Origin: Oceanococcus atlanticus
Lineage (GTDB): Bacteria; Pseudomonadota; Gammaproteobacteria; Nevskiales; Oceanococcaceae
Reading direction: 5' to 3'
NCBI RefSeq assembly: GCF_002088235.1
Contig: NZ_AQQV01000001.1
Location: 1,302,001 to 1,366,000, forward strand
DNA: 64,000 nt
Shown: one piece after another, positions 1-8,792 of the stretch
Numbering within the stretch: position 1 is the first letter of the stretch
How the letters are laid out: each line of letters opens with the position of its first letter
Made by a program: the position numbers and the translations under genes
The notes under the pieces: generated by a model
The model's input: the letters and a program-made list of their open reading frames with translations, nothing else
What the model was told of the DNA's origin: nothing
Databases searched by the model: none

Positions 1-1
1 G

Positions 2-1444
2 CCGTTGGAAACCACCCGCAGCAGTGCTGTTTTTGCGGTCACCGAGCCGGGCCGCAGCGAATGGGTGAATGAGCTCAGTCAGATCACCGGCCGGCGCATC
101 ACCCGGGTTCTCGCTAACCCGGCGGATATTCAGCGCTATGTGGTCGAGTTTTATGCCCTGGCGCGCTCCATCAAGGCCAGCGAACAGGAGCAGACACGCC
201 GCGGCGCCGGCAGCAATGACCTGCAGAACCTGGAACAGCTCATCGAACTGGGACGCCGGGGCAATCTCGAAGCCAACGACCAGAATGTGGTGAGTGTGGT
301 CGACTGGATCTTGCAGTACGCCTTTGATCAACGTGCCAGCGATATTCATCTGGAACCCCGGCGCGACACTGGCCGGGTGCGCTTTCGCATCGACGGCGTG
401 CTGCACCAGGTGTTCCAGATGCCACCCAAAGTGGCTTCAGCAGTGACCGCCAGACTCAAAGTCCTGGCGCGCCTGGACCTGGCCGAAAAACGTCGCCCCC
501 AGGACGGGCGCATCAAAACCCGCAGCCCGGATGGTCAGGAGGTCGAATTGCGCCTATCGGCCATGCCCACGGCCTTTGGCGAGAAACTGGTGCTGCGCGT
601 TTTTGACCCCGACTCGCTGCTCAAAAGCTATGAAGCCCTGGGATTGGGCGAACAGCAGATCGAGACCTGGCAACACCTGACTCGCCAACCCCACGGTATC
701 GTGCTGGTGACCGGGCCGACCGGCTCGGGCAAGACCACCACGCTGTACTCCACCCTGCGCCAGCTGGCCACCGAAGAGGTCAATGTCTCCACCATCGAAG
801 ACCCGATCGAACTGGTCGAACCGCAGTTCAATCAGATGCAGGTCAACCCGGCCATTGATCTGGGCTTCGCCAGCGGTGTGCGCACGGTGTTGCGCCAGGA
901 TCCGGACATCATCATGGTCGGCGAGATTCGGGACCTGGAAACCGCCGAGGTTGCGGTTCAAGCGGCGCTGACCGGCCATCTGGTGCTCAGCACCTTGCAC
1001 ACCAATGATGCCACCGCTGCGATCACCCGCCTGCTCGATCTGGGCGTACCGCCGTATCTGCTGCGTGCCACCCTGCTCGGGGTCATGGCCCAGCGTCTGG
1101 CGCGTCAGCTTTGCCCTCACTGCAAGGCGCCAGCGCCAGTTGATGCGGTGGAATGGCGCGCACTGGCTGGCGATGAGCGCCCCCTGCCGGAACAAGCCAT
1201 GGCCGCCGAAGGTTGCCTGGAATGCCGGGCCACAGGCTACCTCGGACGGGTTGGCTTGTATGAGCTGGTCGAGATCGGCCCTGAATTTCGTGACCTGATC
1301 CGCGACAATACGGATCTGGAACAACTGCGCCGCAGCGCGCGCGCGGCTGGCGCCGCCAGTCTGCGCGAAGCTGGACTGCACAAAGTGCTGGCCGGCCTGA
1401 CACACGCCCGAGAAGTGCTGCGTGTGACCCCTCCCACAGAGTAA
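2..1444 (+). CDS. gspE: Type II secretion / type IV pilus assembly ATPase GspE (5' partial)
   Basis: This is a cytoplasmic hexameric ATPase that powers type II secretion, or the closely related pilus assembly. The reading frame is open to the left edge, so the N-terminus lies outside the window; about 480 residues are present, against roughly 500-570 in the family. Visible motifs, numbered from the first in-window TTG, are Walker A GPTGSGKTT near residues 237-245, an Asp box STIEDPIE, Walker B DPDIIMVGEIRD, a His box LSTLHTNDA, and a C-terminal four-cysteine zinc motif (CPHC then CLEC) typical of GspE. The N-terminal half carries the IHLEP motif of the N2 domain. The mscS gene follows 14 nt downstream. 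The GspE assignment over PilB rests on overall resemblance, since no other secretion genes are visible. Confidence 0.9.
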   Translation, partial: PLETTRSSAVFAVTEPGRSEWVNELSQITGRRITRVLANPADIQRYVVEFYALARSIKASEQEQTRRGAGSNDLQNLEQLIELGRRGNLEANDQNVVSVVDWILQYAFDQRASDIHLEPRRDTGRVRFRIDGVLHQVFQMPPKVASAVTARLKVLARLDLAEKRRPQDGRIKTRSPDGQEVELRLSAMPTAFGEKLVLRVFDPDSLLKSYEALGLGEQQIETWQHLTRQPHGIVLVTGPTGSGKTTTLYSTLRQLATEEVNVSTIEDPIELVEPQFNQMQVNPAIDLGFASGVRTVLRQDPDIIMVGEIRDLETAEVAVQAALTGHLVLSTLHTNDATAAITRLLDLGVPPYLLRATLLGVMAQRLARQLCPHCKAPAPVDAVEWRALAGDERPLPEQAMAAEGCLECRATGYLGRVGLYELVEIGPEFRDLIRDNTDLEQLRRSARAAGAASLREAGLHKVLAGLTHAREVLRVTPPTE

Positions 1445-1458
1445 ATCGAAGGATCGTT

Positions 1459-2283
1459 ATGGACAGCCTGATCAATCCCGAACTGATGACCCAGCTGAGC
1501 GAAGGCGCGCAAGCCATGGGGCTGAAACTGCTCGCCGCGCTGGCCACCTTCATCATCGGTCGCTGGATTGCCAAACTCATCGTCGCCGGCATCAAGAAAG
1601 CCCTGATGCGTGGCAAGGCCGACCCCACCCTGGCCGGCTTCCTCGGCAACGTCGCCTATGGCCTGCTCATGGCGGTGGTGGTCATCGCCGCCCTGGGTGA
1701 GCTCGGCGTCAGCACAACCTCCGCCGCGGCCCTGCTGGGTGGCGCCGGCGTCGCCATCGGTCTGAGCCTGAAAGACCAGCTGTCCTCGTTTGCCGCCGGG
1801 GTCATGCTGATCATGTTCCGCCCGTTCCGCGTTGGCGACTACATAGAAGCCGGCGGCACTGCCGGCACGGTCGAGCAGATCAAGATTGTCGCCACCGTGC
1901 TGAAAACGCCGAACAATCAGGAAATCACCGTCCCTAACCACGAAATCTGGGGCAGCAACATCATCAACTACTCGATTCGCCCGACCCGGCGTATCGACCT
2001 GCCGGTGGGCATCAGTTACGACGCTGATTTCCGCAAGGCCAAAGACATCCTCAAAGACATTGCCGAAAACGACGAGCGCGTGCTGAGCGACCCGGCCCCG
2101 TGGCTGGGTGTGACCGAACTGGCCGACTCGGCGGTGATCATCAGCTACCGCACCTGGGTCAACACGCCGGACTACTGGCAGACCCGCAGCGATCTGATCG
2201 AACAGATCAAGCTGCGCTTCGACCAGAACGACATCGGCATTCCGTACCCGCAGATGGACGTCCACCTGCAGCAGAACAGCTGA
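1459..2283 (+). CDS. mscS: Small-conductance mechanosensitive channel, MscS family
   Basis: This inner-membrane channel opens under membrane tension to release solutes during hypo-osmotic shock. The protein has 274 residues, close to the 286 of E. coli MscS. It has three N-terminal hydrophobic segments. The third is the Gly/Ala-rich pore helix (LGGAGVAIGLSLKDQLSS), followed by the conserved turn into the beta domain (FRPFRVGDYIEAGGTAGTVE). The C-terminal alpha/beta vestibule extends to the end, with the family motif VPNHEIWGSNIINYS. It starts at an ATG with an upstream GAAGGA ribosome site and lies just after gspE, possibly cotranscribed. Confidence 0.93.
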   Translation: MDSLINPELMTQLSEGAQAMGLKLLAALATFIIGRWIAKLIVAGIKKALMRGKADPTLAGFLGNVAYGLLMAVVVIAALGELGVSTTSAAALLGGAGVAIGLSLKDQLSSFAAGVMLIMFRPFRVGDYIEAGGTAGTVEQIKIVATVLKTPNNQEITVPNHEIWGSNIINYSIRPTRRIDLPVGISYDADFRKAKDILKDIAENDERVLSDPAPWLGVTELADSAVIISYRTWVNTPDYWQTRSDLIEQIKLRFDQNDIGIPYPQMDVHLQQNS

Positions 2284-2329
2284 TCCGGGCGCCCGGATCA
2301 GGCTCTGGGTCGGCTCAGACCCGACCCAG
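2282..2329. terminator. Convergent hairpins between mscS and the leftward gene
   Basis: Two adjacent hairpins sit between the converging genes. The first is a perfect 18-nt palindrome, GATCCGGGCGCCCGGATC (2282-2299), overlapping the mscS stop codon. The second has 9-bp arms (2305-2313 and 2321-2329) and includes the stop codon of the leftward gene. No T-run follows either, so intrinsic termination is inferred from position and stem strength only. Confidence 0.4.
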
Positions 2330-3247
2330 GGCAATCTGGACTTTGCGCCGCAAGCCGTCACTCAGGCTTTGCAGAAACGCGTCCAGATGATCAGGCTCAC
2401 CCGCCTGATCGGCGTGGCTGGCCAGGGCCGCGACCACGATCTCCTGGGCCGCATCGTCCATGGCTTCAAGCATGGGCAGCGATGCGCGCCACAGATCACG
2501 CTCGAACAGGGCCTTGTTCAGGCTGTCGAGCAGCTCGGGTGTAGCCGATGACAGAAGATTGCCCAGACGCGCTCGCTGGGTGGCGTCAAGACGCTCGACC
2601 AGACTCAGCACCTGCGGCCACAACTGGCCATCCTGCGCGGCAGCCGCGGGCATGGTCCCGGCCAGCTGTTCATCATCAAGCAGGCCAATCAGCTGACTCA
2701 GGCGCTCGTCGGACTCCACGAAAAAGCCCACTTGCAGCAGGCCTTCTGCCGTCATGCGCTGGGCCACGGCAGAAATCTGCGCGTTGGTCAGCGCATCAAC
2801 GAAGCGCGCCATCGGCATGAAATCACGCCGACGCAACATCTCCATGGCGACTTCAACCACGGTGGCCGATGGCATGGCCTGGAGCACAGGTTGTGCTCTG
2901 CGCGGGTCCATCGCGACACAGATATCGGCCAGATAAGACAGCTCAAGCCGCCCGGCCAGATCCACCGCGTCATCGGCGTCGAGCAGACCGGTGACCTGCG
3001 CCGACAGCGCCGGCGGTATGACCTTGGACGTGATCACCGCAACCAGTTTGTTGGGCAGCAGCTTGGTGCTGTCCGCCAGGCGCTGAAAGCGTTTGACGTG
3101 ACGATCAAACAAAGCTGCCGAGGTGGCCGCACGCAACTCGCGCAGCGCCTGGGCATCAAGATGGGCCAGGAAATCCAGCTCGGCGACCGAGGTATTGAGG
3201 GTGACGGCAAGCTTCTCCAGCTCGGCGCGCAGCAACAGATCAGACAT
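2315..3247 (-). CDS. Hypothetical all-helical protein
   Basis: I do not recognise this 310-residue protein. It is predicted to be almost entirely helical, rich in Leu, Ala, Asp and Arg, with no signal peptide or membrane segment. The helices look like a repeated array of acidic-hydrophobic units (for example LLDADDAVDLAGRL and LLSSATPELLDSLNKAL), somewhat like the intracellular N domain of MgtE-type transporters, but that is only an impression. I chose the ATG at 3247 because it overlaps the stop of the upstream small gene by one base (TGATG), the usual arrangement of a coupled pair; a longer frame reaching 3367 would read through that gene. It converges on mscS. Confidence 0.75.
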   Translation of the reverse strand: MSDLLLRAELEKLAVTLNTSVAELDFLAHLDAQALRELRAATSAALFDRHVKRFQRLADSTKLLPNKLVAVITSKVIPPALSAQVTGLLDADDAVDLAGRLELSYLADICVAMDPRRAQPVLQAMPSATVVEVAMEMLRRRDFMPMARFVDALTNAQISAVAQRMTAEGLLQVGFFVESDERLSQLIGLLDDEQLAGTMPAAAAQDGQLWPQVLSLVERLDATQRARLGNLLSSATPELLDSLNKALFERDLWRASLPMLEAMDDAAQEIVVAALASHADQAGEPDHLDAFLQSLSDGLRRKVQIALGRV

Positions 3248-3459
3248 CAGAACAACAACTTGCGTACGGCCGGCCGCAGCAGCGCCGGAATGTGTTTGAG
3301 GGCCTGTTCCGAAGCCTGCTGCAGCGTCGTCGCCTGATGCTCGCGCGCCGCATCGAACAGCTGACATAAACGCGCCACGTCGGCCTCATCCAGCTCCGCC
3401 AGGGCACCCAGTTCCGCGTCACCCAGACGCGTCTTCAGTTCGCTCAGATCGGCCGCCAT
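3247..3459 (-). CDS. Small hypothetical protein coupled to the next gene
   Basis: This is a 70-residue, acidic, helical protein of unknown function. It lies 9 nt downstream of argG on the same strand, and its stop codon shares a base with the start of the 310-residue gene that follows. The three genes probably form one transcript. No motif that gives a function is visible; size and composition suggest a small soluble partner of the downstream protein. Confidence 0.65.
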   Translation of the reverse strand: MAADLSELKTRLGDAELGALAELDEADVARLCQLFDAAREHQATTLQQASEQALKHIPALLRPAVRKLLF

Positions 3460-3468
3460 AACGCCCGC

Positions 3469-4671
3469 CTACTTCTTGCCCAGCTTCAGGCGCAGTGCGT
3501 TGAGCTTGATGAAGCCTTCGGCATCACGCTGGTTATAGGCGCCCTTGTCGTCTTCGAAGGTTGCGATCGATTCGTCGAACAGGCTGTTGCTCGGCGAACG
3601 ACGCCCCAGGGTCAGCACGTTGCCCTTGTACAGCTGCAGACGCACTTCACCGTTGACCGTCTGCTGGGTGTGATCAATCGCCGCCTGCATGGCTTCGCGC
3701 TCGGGGCTGTACCAGTAGCCGTTGTAGATCAACTTGGCGTACTTCGGCATCAGCTCATCCTTAAGATGAGCCGCCTCACGATCCAGGGTGATCGATTCGA
3801 TCGCGCGGTGGGCGCGCAGCAAAATGGTGCCCCCCGGGGTTTCGTAACAGCCGCGGGATTTGATACCGACGTAGCGGTTCTCGACGATGTCGAGACGCCC
3901 GATGCCGTGTTTGCCGCCCAGCGTGTTGAGCGCATCCAGCAACGCGAACGGGCTCATGGCCTGTCCATTGAGCGAAACCGCATCACCCTTTTCGAAACCG
4001 ATGGTGATCTCTTCGGGGCTGTCCGGCGCATCCTGCGGGCTGGTGGTCCAGCGCCACATGCCGTCCTTGGGCGCTATCCACGGGTCTTCCAGCTCTTCCC
4101 CTTCGTAGGAAATGTGCAGACAGTTGGCGTCCATCGAGTACGGTGAACTGCCGTCCTTTTTCTTGGTGATCGGGATGCCGTGCTGATCGGCGTAGGCGAG
4201 CAGCTTCTCACGCGAGTTCAGATCCCACTCGCGCCACGGCGCAATGACCTTGATCTCGGGCATCAAACCGTACGCACCCAGTTCGAAACGCACCTGGTCG
4301 TTGCCCTTGCCGGTTGCCCCGTGGGCAATCGCATCGGCGCCGACTTCGCGGGCAATTTCGATCATGTTGCGGGCAATACACGGCCGCGCAATCGAGGTGC
4401 CGAGCAAATACTCACCCTCGTAAATGGCATTGGCGCGGAACATCGGAAACACGAAGTCGCGCACGAACTCCTCACGCAGATCACGGATGAAGATGTCTTT
4501 CACCCCCAGACTTTCAGCCTTGGGACGGACTTCTTCCACTTCCTCACCCTGACCCAGATCGGCGGTGAAAGTGACCACTTCGCATTGGTACTGGTCCTGC
4601 AGCCATTTCAGGATGACGGAGGTATCAAGACCACCGGAGTAGGCGAGGACGACCTTTTTAATGTCGGACAT
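3469..4671 (-). CDS. argG: Argininosuccinate synthase
   Basis: This cytosolic enzyme condenses citrulline and aspartate, using ATP, to argininosuccinate in arginine synthesis. The 400-residue length fits the shorter ArgG type. The N-terminal PP-loop [15 protein letters not shown] (residues 10-24) binds ATP. Further family signatures are [13 protein letters not shown], the substrate-binding segment around [13 protein letters not shown], and the C-terminal [13 protein letters not shown]. The start follows a short leader, with a TATAAT box just upstream. Two small unknown genes follow it closely on the same strand. Confidence 0.97.
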   Translation of the reverse strand: MSDIKKVVLAYSGGLDTSVILKWLQDQYQCEVVTFTADLGQGEEVEEVRPKAESLGVKDIFIRDLREEFVRDFVFPMFRANAIYEGEYLLGTSIARPCIARNMIEIAREVGADAIAHGATGKGNDQVRFELGAYGLMPEIKVIAPWREWDLNSREKLLAYADQHGIPITKKKDGSSPYSMDANCLHISYEGEELEDPWIAPKDGMWRWTTSPQDAPDSPEEITIGFEKGDAVSLNGQAMSPFALLDALNTLGGKHGIGRLDIVENRYVGIKSRGCYETPGGTILLRAHRAIESITLDREAAHLKDELMPKYAKLIYNGYWYSPEREAMQAAIDHTQQTVNGEVRLQLYKGNVLTLGRRSPSNSLFDESIATFEDDKGAYNQRDAEGFIKLNALRLKLGKK

Positions 4672-4700
4672 AGTGTTTGCGGAGTTTGACGCGGGCGGCG

Positions 4701-4706
4701 ATTATA
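4701..4706 (-). promoter_or_regulatory. Probable -10 box of argG
   Basis: The leftward strand reads TATAAT here, 30 nt before the argG start codon. No convincing -35 hexamer sits 16-18 nt further upstream, so the promoter is proposed from the -10 box and its position alone. Confidence 0.45.
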
Positions 4707-4752
4707 GCGGGTGGCCGGCCGGTTCTCATTGAATTTCGGGTGCTTAGCGCGC

Positions 4753-4845
4753 GATGGTGGTGTTTTCAGGACACGCTCAAGGCCATCCATGGCTCGCTTG
4801 TCATCGGCCATCCAGGCCTCTGACAGTCCTGAAAACACCACCATC
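4753..4845. repeat. Long hairpin repeat, copy 1
   Basis: Perfect 19-bp inverted arms (4753-4771 and 4827-4845) enclose a 55-nt core. Four more pairs beyond the arms match after two mismatches. Read on the minus strand, the core is nearly the same as the core of the copy at 4935-5033, although the arm sequences of the two copies differ. It lies between argG and pyrC and may also act as a terminator-like structure. Confidence 0.8.
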
Positions 4846-4934
4846 ACACGCTATCGGCCGCCCAACACGCCCCCCCGCGAAGTGAGGCATTGGAAGTACA
4901 CTGTCGCCAAAGCCGCCCAAACGGCCACAGAGTG

Positions 4935-5033
4935 TCGCTGAAAAGGTTTTCACAAACTGTCAGAGGCCTGGATGGCCGATGACAAGCGATACATGGACGT
5001 ACTTGAGCGGGTTTGTGAAAACCTTTTCAGCGA
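4935..5033. repeat. Long hairpin repeat, copy 2
   Basis: Perfect 23-bp inverted arms (4935-4957 and 5011-5033) enclose a 53-nt core. On the plus strand the core begins TGTCAGAGGCCTGGATGGCC and matches the minus-strand core of copy 1, so the two copies are inverted relative to each other. The right arm ends 18 nt before the pyrC start codon, so the structure would lie in the pyrC leader. Confidence 0.85.
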
Positions 5034-5051
5034 CGCCTCACCACGAGAAGA

Positions 5052-6089
5052 ATGACTGCACTCACGATCACAACCCCTGACGACTGGCACCTGCACCTGC
5101 GCGATGGACAGGCCCTGTCAGACACCGTGGCTCACACCGCCCGGCAGTTCGCCCGCGCCATCGTCATGCCCAATCTCAAGCCACCGGTCACCACGGTTGA
5201 ACTGGCGGCAGCGTATCGCCAGCGCATCCTCGATGCAGTGCCAAACGGCCTGACATTCGAGCCGCTGATGAGCATGTATCTCACCGACAACACCACACCT
5301 GCAGTGGTCGAAGCGGCGGCGGCCTCGGGCTTCGTACACGGATTCAAGCTCTACCCGGCCGGCGCCACCACCAACTCGGATGCCGGTGTCACCGACATCC
5401 GCAATATCCGTGACAGCCTCAAAGCCATGAGCGACTGCGGGCTGGTGTTCCAGGTGCATGGTGAAGTTACCGATGCCGACGTCGACATTTTCGATCGCGA
5501 AGCCGTGTTCATCGAGCGCATTCTCCAACCCATCCGCGACAGCCTGCCGCAGCTGAAGATCGTGCTGGAGCACATCACCACCGCTCAGGCCGTGGATTTT
5601 GTCCGTAGTGCCGGCACGAAAACCGCCGCCACCATCACCCCGCAGCACATCCGCTTCAATCGCAATGAGCTGTTCCGTGGTGGCCTGCGACCCCACGCCT
5701 GGTGCCTGCCGATACTCAAGGCCGAGAGCCACCGCGAAGCCGTGGCGGCAGCCGCCATCAGCGGCGACCCGAGCTTCTTCCTCGGCACCGACAGCGCACC
5801 ACATAAACGCACCGACAAGGAATCGGATTGCGGCTGTGCCGGGATGTTCTCTGCGGCCACCGCGATCGAGCTGTACGCGCAAAGTTTCGAGGCTGCGGGC
5901 GCGCTTGATCGCTTGGAAGACTTCGCCAGCCACTTCGGCCCGGACTTCTACGGCCTGCCGCGCAACACCTCGCAGCTGACCCTGGAACGCCGCGAGCAGA
6001 CCGTGCCCGACAGCTACCCATTGTCAGGTGGCGAAGTTGTGCCCATGCTGGCCGGCCAGTCTCTGCCCTTTGTTGCGAGCCGCGGATGA
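5052..6089 (+). CDS. pyrC: Dihydroorotase, class II
   Basis: This enzyme cyclises carbamoyl aspartate to dihydroorotate in pyrimidine synthesis and binds two zinc ions. The protein has 345 residues, matching E. coli PyrC. Zinc ligands and catalytic motifs are visible: HLHLRD near residue 13, the carboxylated lysine in FKLYPAGATTNS, histidines in QVHGEV and LEHITT, and the catalytic aspartate in GTDSAPH. The start follows a leader containing the 23-bp-arm hairpin. Its stop overlaps the rnt start (ATGA), so pyrC and rnt are translationally coupled. Confidence 0.97.
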   Translation: MTALTITTPDDWHLHLRDGQALSDTVAHTARQFARAIVMPNLKPPVTTVELAAAYRQRILDAVPNGLTFEPLMSMYLTDNTTPAVVEAAAASGFVHGFKLYPAGATTNSDAGVTDIRNIRDSLKAMSDCGLVFQVHGEVTDADVDIFDREAVFIERILQPIRDSLPQLKIVLEHITTAQAVDFVRSAGTKTAATITPQHIRFNRNELFRGGLRPHAWCLPILKAESHREAVAAAAISGDPSFFLGTDSAPHKRTDKESDCGCAGMFSAATAIELYAQSFEAAGALDRLEDFASHFGPDFYGLPRNTSQLTLERREQTVPDSYPLSGGEVVPMLAGQSLPFVASRG

Positions 6090-6760
6090 GCGAAGAAACC
6101 ATTCAAAGCCCAGAAGACGCCGCCCGCGCGGTGTTGATGAAGAACCGCTTTCGCGGCTTTCTGCCGGTGGTAGTCGATGTCGAAACCGGTGGCTTCAACT
6201 GCGCCACCGACGCCCTGCTGGAGATCGCCGCGCATACCCTCGACATTGACCTCAACGGCCAGCTGTCACCGGGCGAAGCGGTGCATTTCCATGTTCAGCC
6301 CTTTGCCGGCGCTAACATCGAAGACGCCGCACTGGAAGTGACCGGTATCAAACCGTTTTCGCCCCTGCGCGCCGCCGACACCGAACAAAATGCCCTGGGC
6401 CGCAGCTTTCAGGTCGTGCGCCGGGCGATACGGCGCTACGACTGCAAACGCGCCATCTTGGTCGGGCACAACGCCCACTTCGACCTCGGCTTTCTGAACG
6501 CCGCGGTGGCGCGCTGTGGCATCAAACGCAATCCATTCCATCCGTTTTCGGTGTTCGATACGGCCACCCTGGCCGGCGCCACCCTGGGCCAGACCGTATT
6601 GGCCCGCGCGATCGAAACCGCCGGTATCGGCTGGGACCCCAAGCAGGCCCACTCGGCCCGGTACGATGCGGCGAAAACCGCCGAATTGTTCTGCGTCATG
6701 CTCAACAGCATCGCACCGGTGCATCAGGCCTGGGTCACCCGCGACGACGAGGAAGAATGA
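6086..6760 (+). CDS. rnt: Ribonuclease T
   Basis: This 3'-5' exoribonuclease of the DEDD family trims tRNA CCA ends and other stable RNA ends. The 224-residue length is normal. Exo I is VVDVETGGFN (residues 28-37), Exo II is LVGHNAHFDLGFLN, and the Exo III region HSARYDAAKTAELF carries the catalytic histidine and aspartate. The start overlaps the pyrC stop and the stop overlaps the next start (ATGA in both cases), making a three-gene run. Confidence 0.95.
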   Translation: MSEETIQSPEDAARAVLMKNRFRGFLPVVVDVETGGFNCATDALLEIAAHTLDIDLNGQLSPGEAVHFHVQPFAGANIEDAALEVTGIKPFSPLRAADTEQNALGRSFQVVRRAIRRYDCKRAILVGHNAHFDLGFLNAAVARCGIKRNPFHPFSVFDTATLAGATLGQTVLARAIETAGIGWDPKQAHSARYDAAKTAELFCVMLNSIAPVHQAWVTRDDEEE

Positions 6761-7947
6761 GCGCTCCGGCCAAGACCAAGGCCGCGCCCGCCAAGCGCAA
6801 AGCGCACTGGCGCGCCTTGCGCTGGTTGGCCGTCCCCGTCCTGGTCCTGCTTAGCCTGGCAGTGCTGCTGCATGCCCGCTACGGCGGTGGTGCCGCATTT
6901 CCAGACCGCACCACCACACCACTTTGGGACAGCGATGCTCTCGAAGTGGTTGCCAACCTGGACTTCCCGCCAGGCAACATCGCGGTCAGCCGCGATCGAC
7001 GCATATTTTTCACCCTGCACCCGGAAGCCCGCCCGCCGATGAATGTGGTCGAATGGGTCGACGGCGAAGCACGCCCATGGCCTAGCGCAGCCATGCAACC
7101 CGGTGGCGACGCCGATGAGGCTCTGCATGAGGTGCTGTCGATCCGGATTGACGCACAAAACCGTCTGTGGGCCCTGGACAATGGCAAACATGGTCTCAAG
7201 CCGGGTCGGCTCCTGGCCTTCGACCTGGACAGCGGTGAACTGGTGCACAGCCACAGCTTCAGCCGCGAGTTGGTCGGCCTAGGCTCCCACCTCAATGATT
7301 TTCAGGTCAGCCCCGACGGCAACACCGTGTACATTGCCGACGCCAGCTTCTTTGCGCTGACACCGGCGATTCTGGTCTACGACGTCGCACGACAACAGGC
7401 CCGCCGGGTCATCAGCGCCCATGAAAGTGTGGACGCCGAGCATTATCTGCCGGTCGTGCAGGGGCGCCCCATGCAGGCCTTTGGTCTGGTCACCATTCGC
7501 CCCGGCGTGGACTCCATCGCACTCAGCCCCGAAGGCGACTGGCTGTATTTTTCCGCGGTCACCAACAATTACATGTACCGCGTGGCCACCGCCCTGCTGC
7601 GCGATGCCGAAGTGTCCAGCGAGACGCTCAAACGTCGCATTCAGCGTGTCGGCTTGAAAACCATGAGCGACGGGCTGACCAGCGACAACGCCGGCAATAT
7701 CTACATTTCCGACCCGGAGCATTCGGCGATTTTGCGCATGAGTCCGCGTGGCGAACTCAGCACCCTGATCAAGGATGCCCGCCTGCGCTGGCCGGACGGT
7801 TTCAGCTTCGGCCCCGACGGTGAACTTTACGTGACAGCCAGCAGCCTGCATCAGGTCATCGGCCTGCCGCCCGCCAGTGTGGCGAAGAACGCGCCTTACC
7901 AGGTTTTTCGGGTGAAAAACGATGTGCCGGGGCGCCCAGGGCACTAA
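6757..7947 (+). CDS. Major royal jelly/Yellow-like beta-propeller protein
   Basis: This 396-residue protein has one N-terminal membrane anchor (about residues 25-45) followed by a periplasmic-type beta-propeller. Motifs of the MRJP/Yellow family (also annotated L-dopachrome tautomerase-related) are present, such as RLWALDNG, LNDFQVSPDGNTVYIADAS, GVDSIALSPEGDWLYFSAV and MSDGLTSDNAGNIYISDPEH. Bacterial members are secreted or anchored six-bladed propellers of uncertain substrate, so no reaction is claimed. Its start overlaps the rnt stop by 4 nt. Confidence 0.85.
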   Translation: MSAPAKTKAAPAKRKAHWRALRWLAVPVLVLLSLAVLLHARYGGGAAFPDRTTTPLWDSDALEVVANLDFPPGNIAVSRDRRIFFTLHPEARPPMNVVEWVDGEARPWPSAAMQPGGDADEALHEVLSIRIDAQNRLWALDNGKHGLKPGRLLAFDLDSGELVHSHSFSRELVGLGSHLNDFQVSPDGNTVYIADASFFALTPAILVYDVARQQARRVISAHESVDAEHYLPVVQGRPMQAFGLVTIRPGVDSIALSPEGDWLYFSAVTNNYMYRVATALLRDAEVSSETLKRRIQRVGLKTMSDGLTSDNAGNIYISDPEHSAILRMSPRGELSTLIKDARLRWPDGFSFGPDGELYVTASSLHQVIGLPPASVAKNAPYQVFRVKNDVPGRPGH

Positions 7948-8045
7948 ACCGGCCGGACTGCCGTCACACAGCGGTCACATCGGCGTCACCAAACTTCAAT
8001 ATGCGCTGCTCAAACTCCACGTATTCATACGTTTGAGGCTGAGCT

Positions 8046-8792
8046 ATGGCCGTTGTTGCCGAAGATGTCCTGCCGCGATTCAGCTGCAGTCTGGCCCACA
8101 GCGCCGACGAAATTCGCGAATCGCAAAAGCTGCGTTACCAAATTTTTGCCGGCGAGATGGGCGCCCGGATCGACGGCGGCCCGGAGCAGCTGGATCAGGA
8201 CGAACTGGACCCGTTCTGCGAGCACCTGATCGTGCGCAATGGCGATGGCAACATCGTAGCCTGCACGCGCTTGCTGACCTGTGACGGCGCCGCGCGTGCC
8301 GGCAGTTTCTACTCAGCCCATGAGTTCGATATCGGCGGGATTGAAAACTTGCAGGGTCGCAAGCTCGAAGTCGGTCGCACCTGTGTGCACGCCGATTACC
8401 GCAATGGTACGACCATCGCCGTGCTGTGGTCAGGCCTGGCCGAGTACGTTGCCTCGAACAATATCGACTACCTGTTCGGTTGCGCCAGCGTGCCGCTGGA
8501 TGATCTGGATGCCGCTCATCGCATCATGCAGGAAATCCGTAACCGCTACATGAGCGCACCGGACCTGCGCGTTTCGCCTAGCAACCCGCTGCCCGAGCGC
8601 GTGGTCAGCTTTGAACGCACACGCATGCCGCCGCTGCTCAAAGCTTATGTCAGCCTCGGCGCGCGAGCCTGTGGCGAACCCTACTGGGACACCGAATTCC
8701 ACTGCGCCGATGTGTTCATGCTGCTCAACCTGCGCGAATTGCATCCGCGTTATGCTAAGCGCTTTCTGGGCAACGTTCCGCTGAGCTCTTGA
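8046..8792 (+). CDS. olsB: L-ornithine N-acyltransferase (OlsB-like GNAT)
   Basis: OlsB transfers a 3-hydroxyacyl group from acyl-ACP to ornithine, giving lyso-ornithine lipid. The protein has 248 residues with the hemolysin-like GNAT signature: KLRYQIFAGEMGA near the N-terminus, DPFCEHLIV, ELGRTCV-like KLEVGRTCVHADYR, LFGCASV, and the C-terminal cluster leading to ADVFMLLNLREL and RYAKRFLG. The next gene is a PlsC-type acyltransferase overlapping by 4 nt, which matches the olsB-olsA order and supports ornithine lipid synthesis. The exact amino-acid acceptor cannot be read from sequence. Confidence 0.82.
   Translation: MAVVAEDVLPRFSCSLAHSADEIRESQKLRYQIFAGEMGARIDGGPEQLDQDELDPFCEHLIVRNGDGNIVACTRLLTCDGAARAGSFYSAHEFDIGGIENLQGRKLEVGRTCVHADYRNGTTIAVLWSGLAEYVASNNIDYLFGCASVPLDDLDAAHRIMQEIRNRYMSAPDLRVSPSNPLPERVVSFERTRMPPLLKAYVSLGARACGEPYWDTEFHCADVFMLLNLRELHPRYAKRFLGNVPLSS

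Noticed and set aside
554..1405. Long antisense open frame opposite the secretion ATPase
   Set aside because: Sequence is a shadow of the high-G+C coding strand, without family resemblance, and overlaps a certain gene.
1237..2361. 374-residue leftward open frame across gspE and mscS
   Set aside because: It is antisense to two well-supported genes, and its composition (Asp, Gly, Val, His runs) is typical of a shadow frame.
5118..5933. Antisense frame opposite pyrC
   Set aside because: Shadow of a clear dihydroorotase gene.
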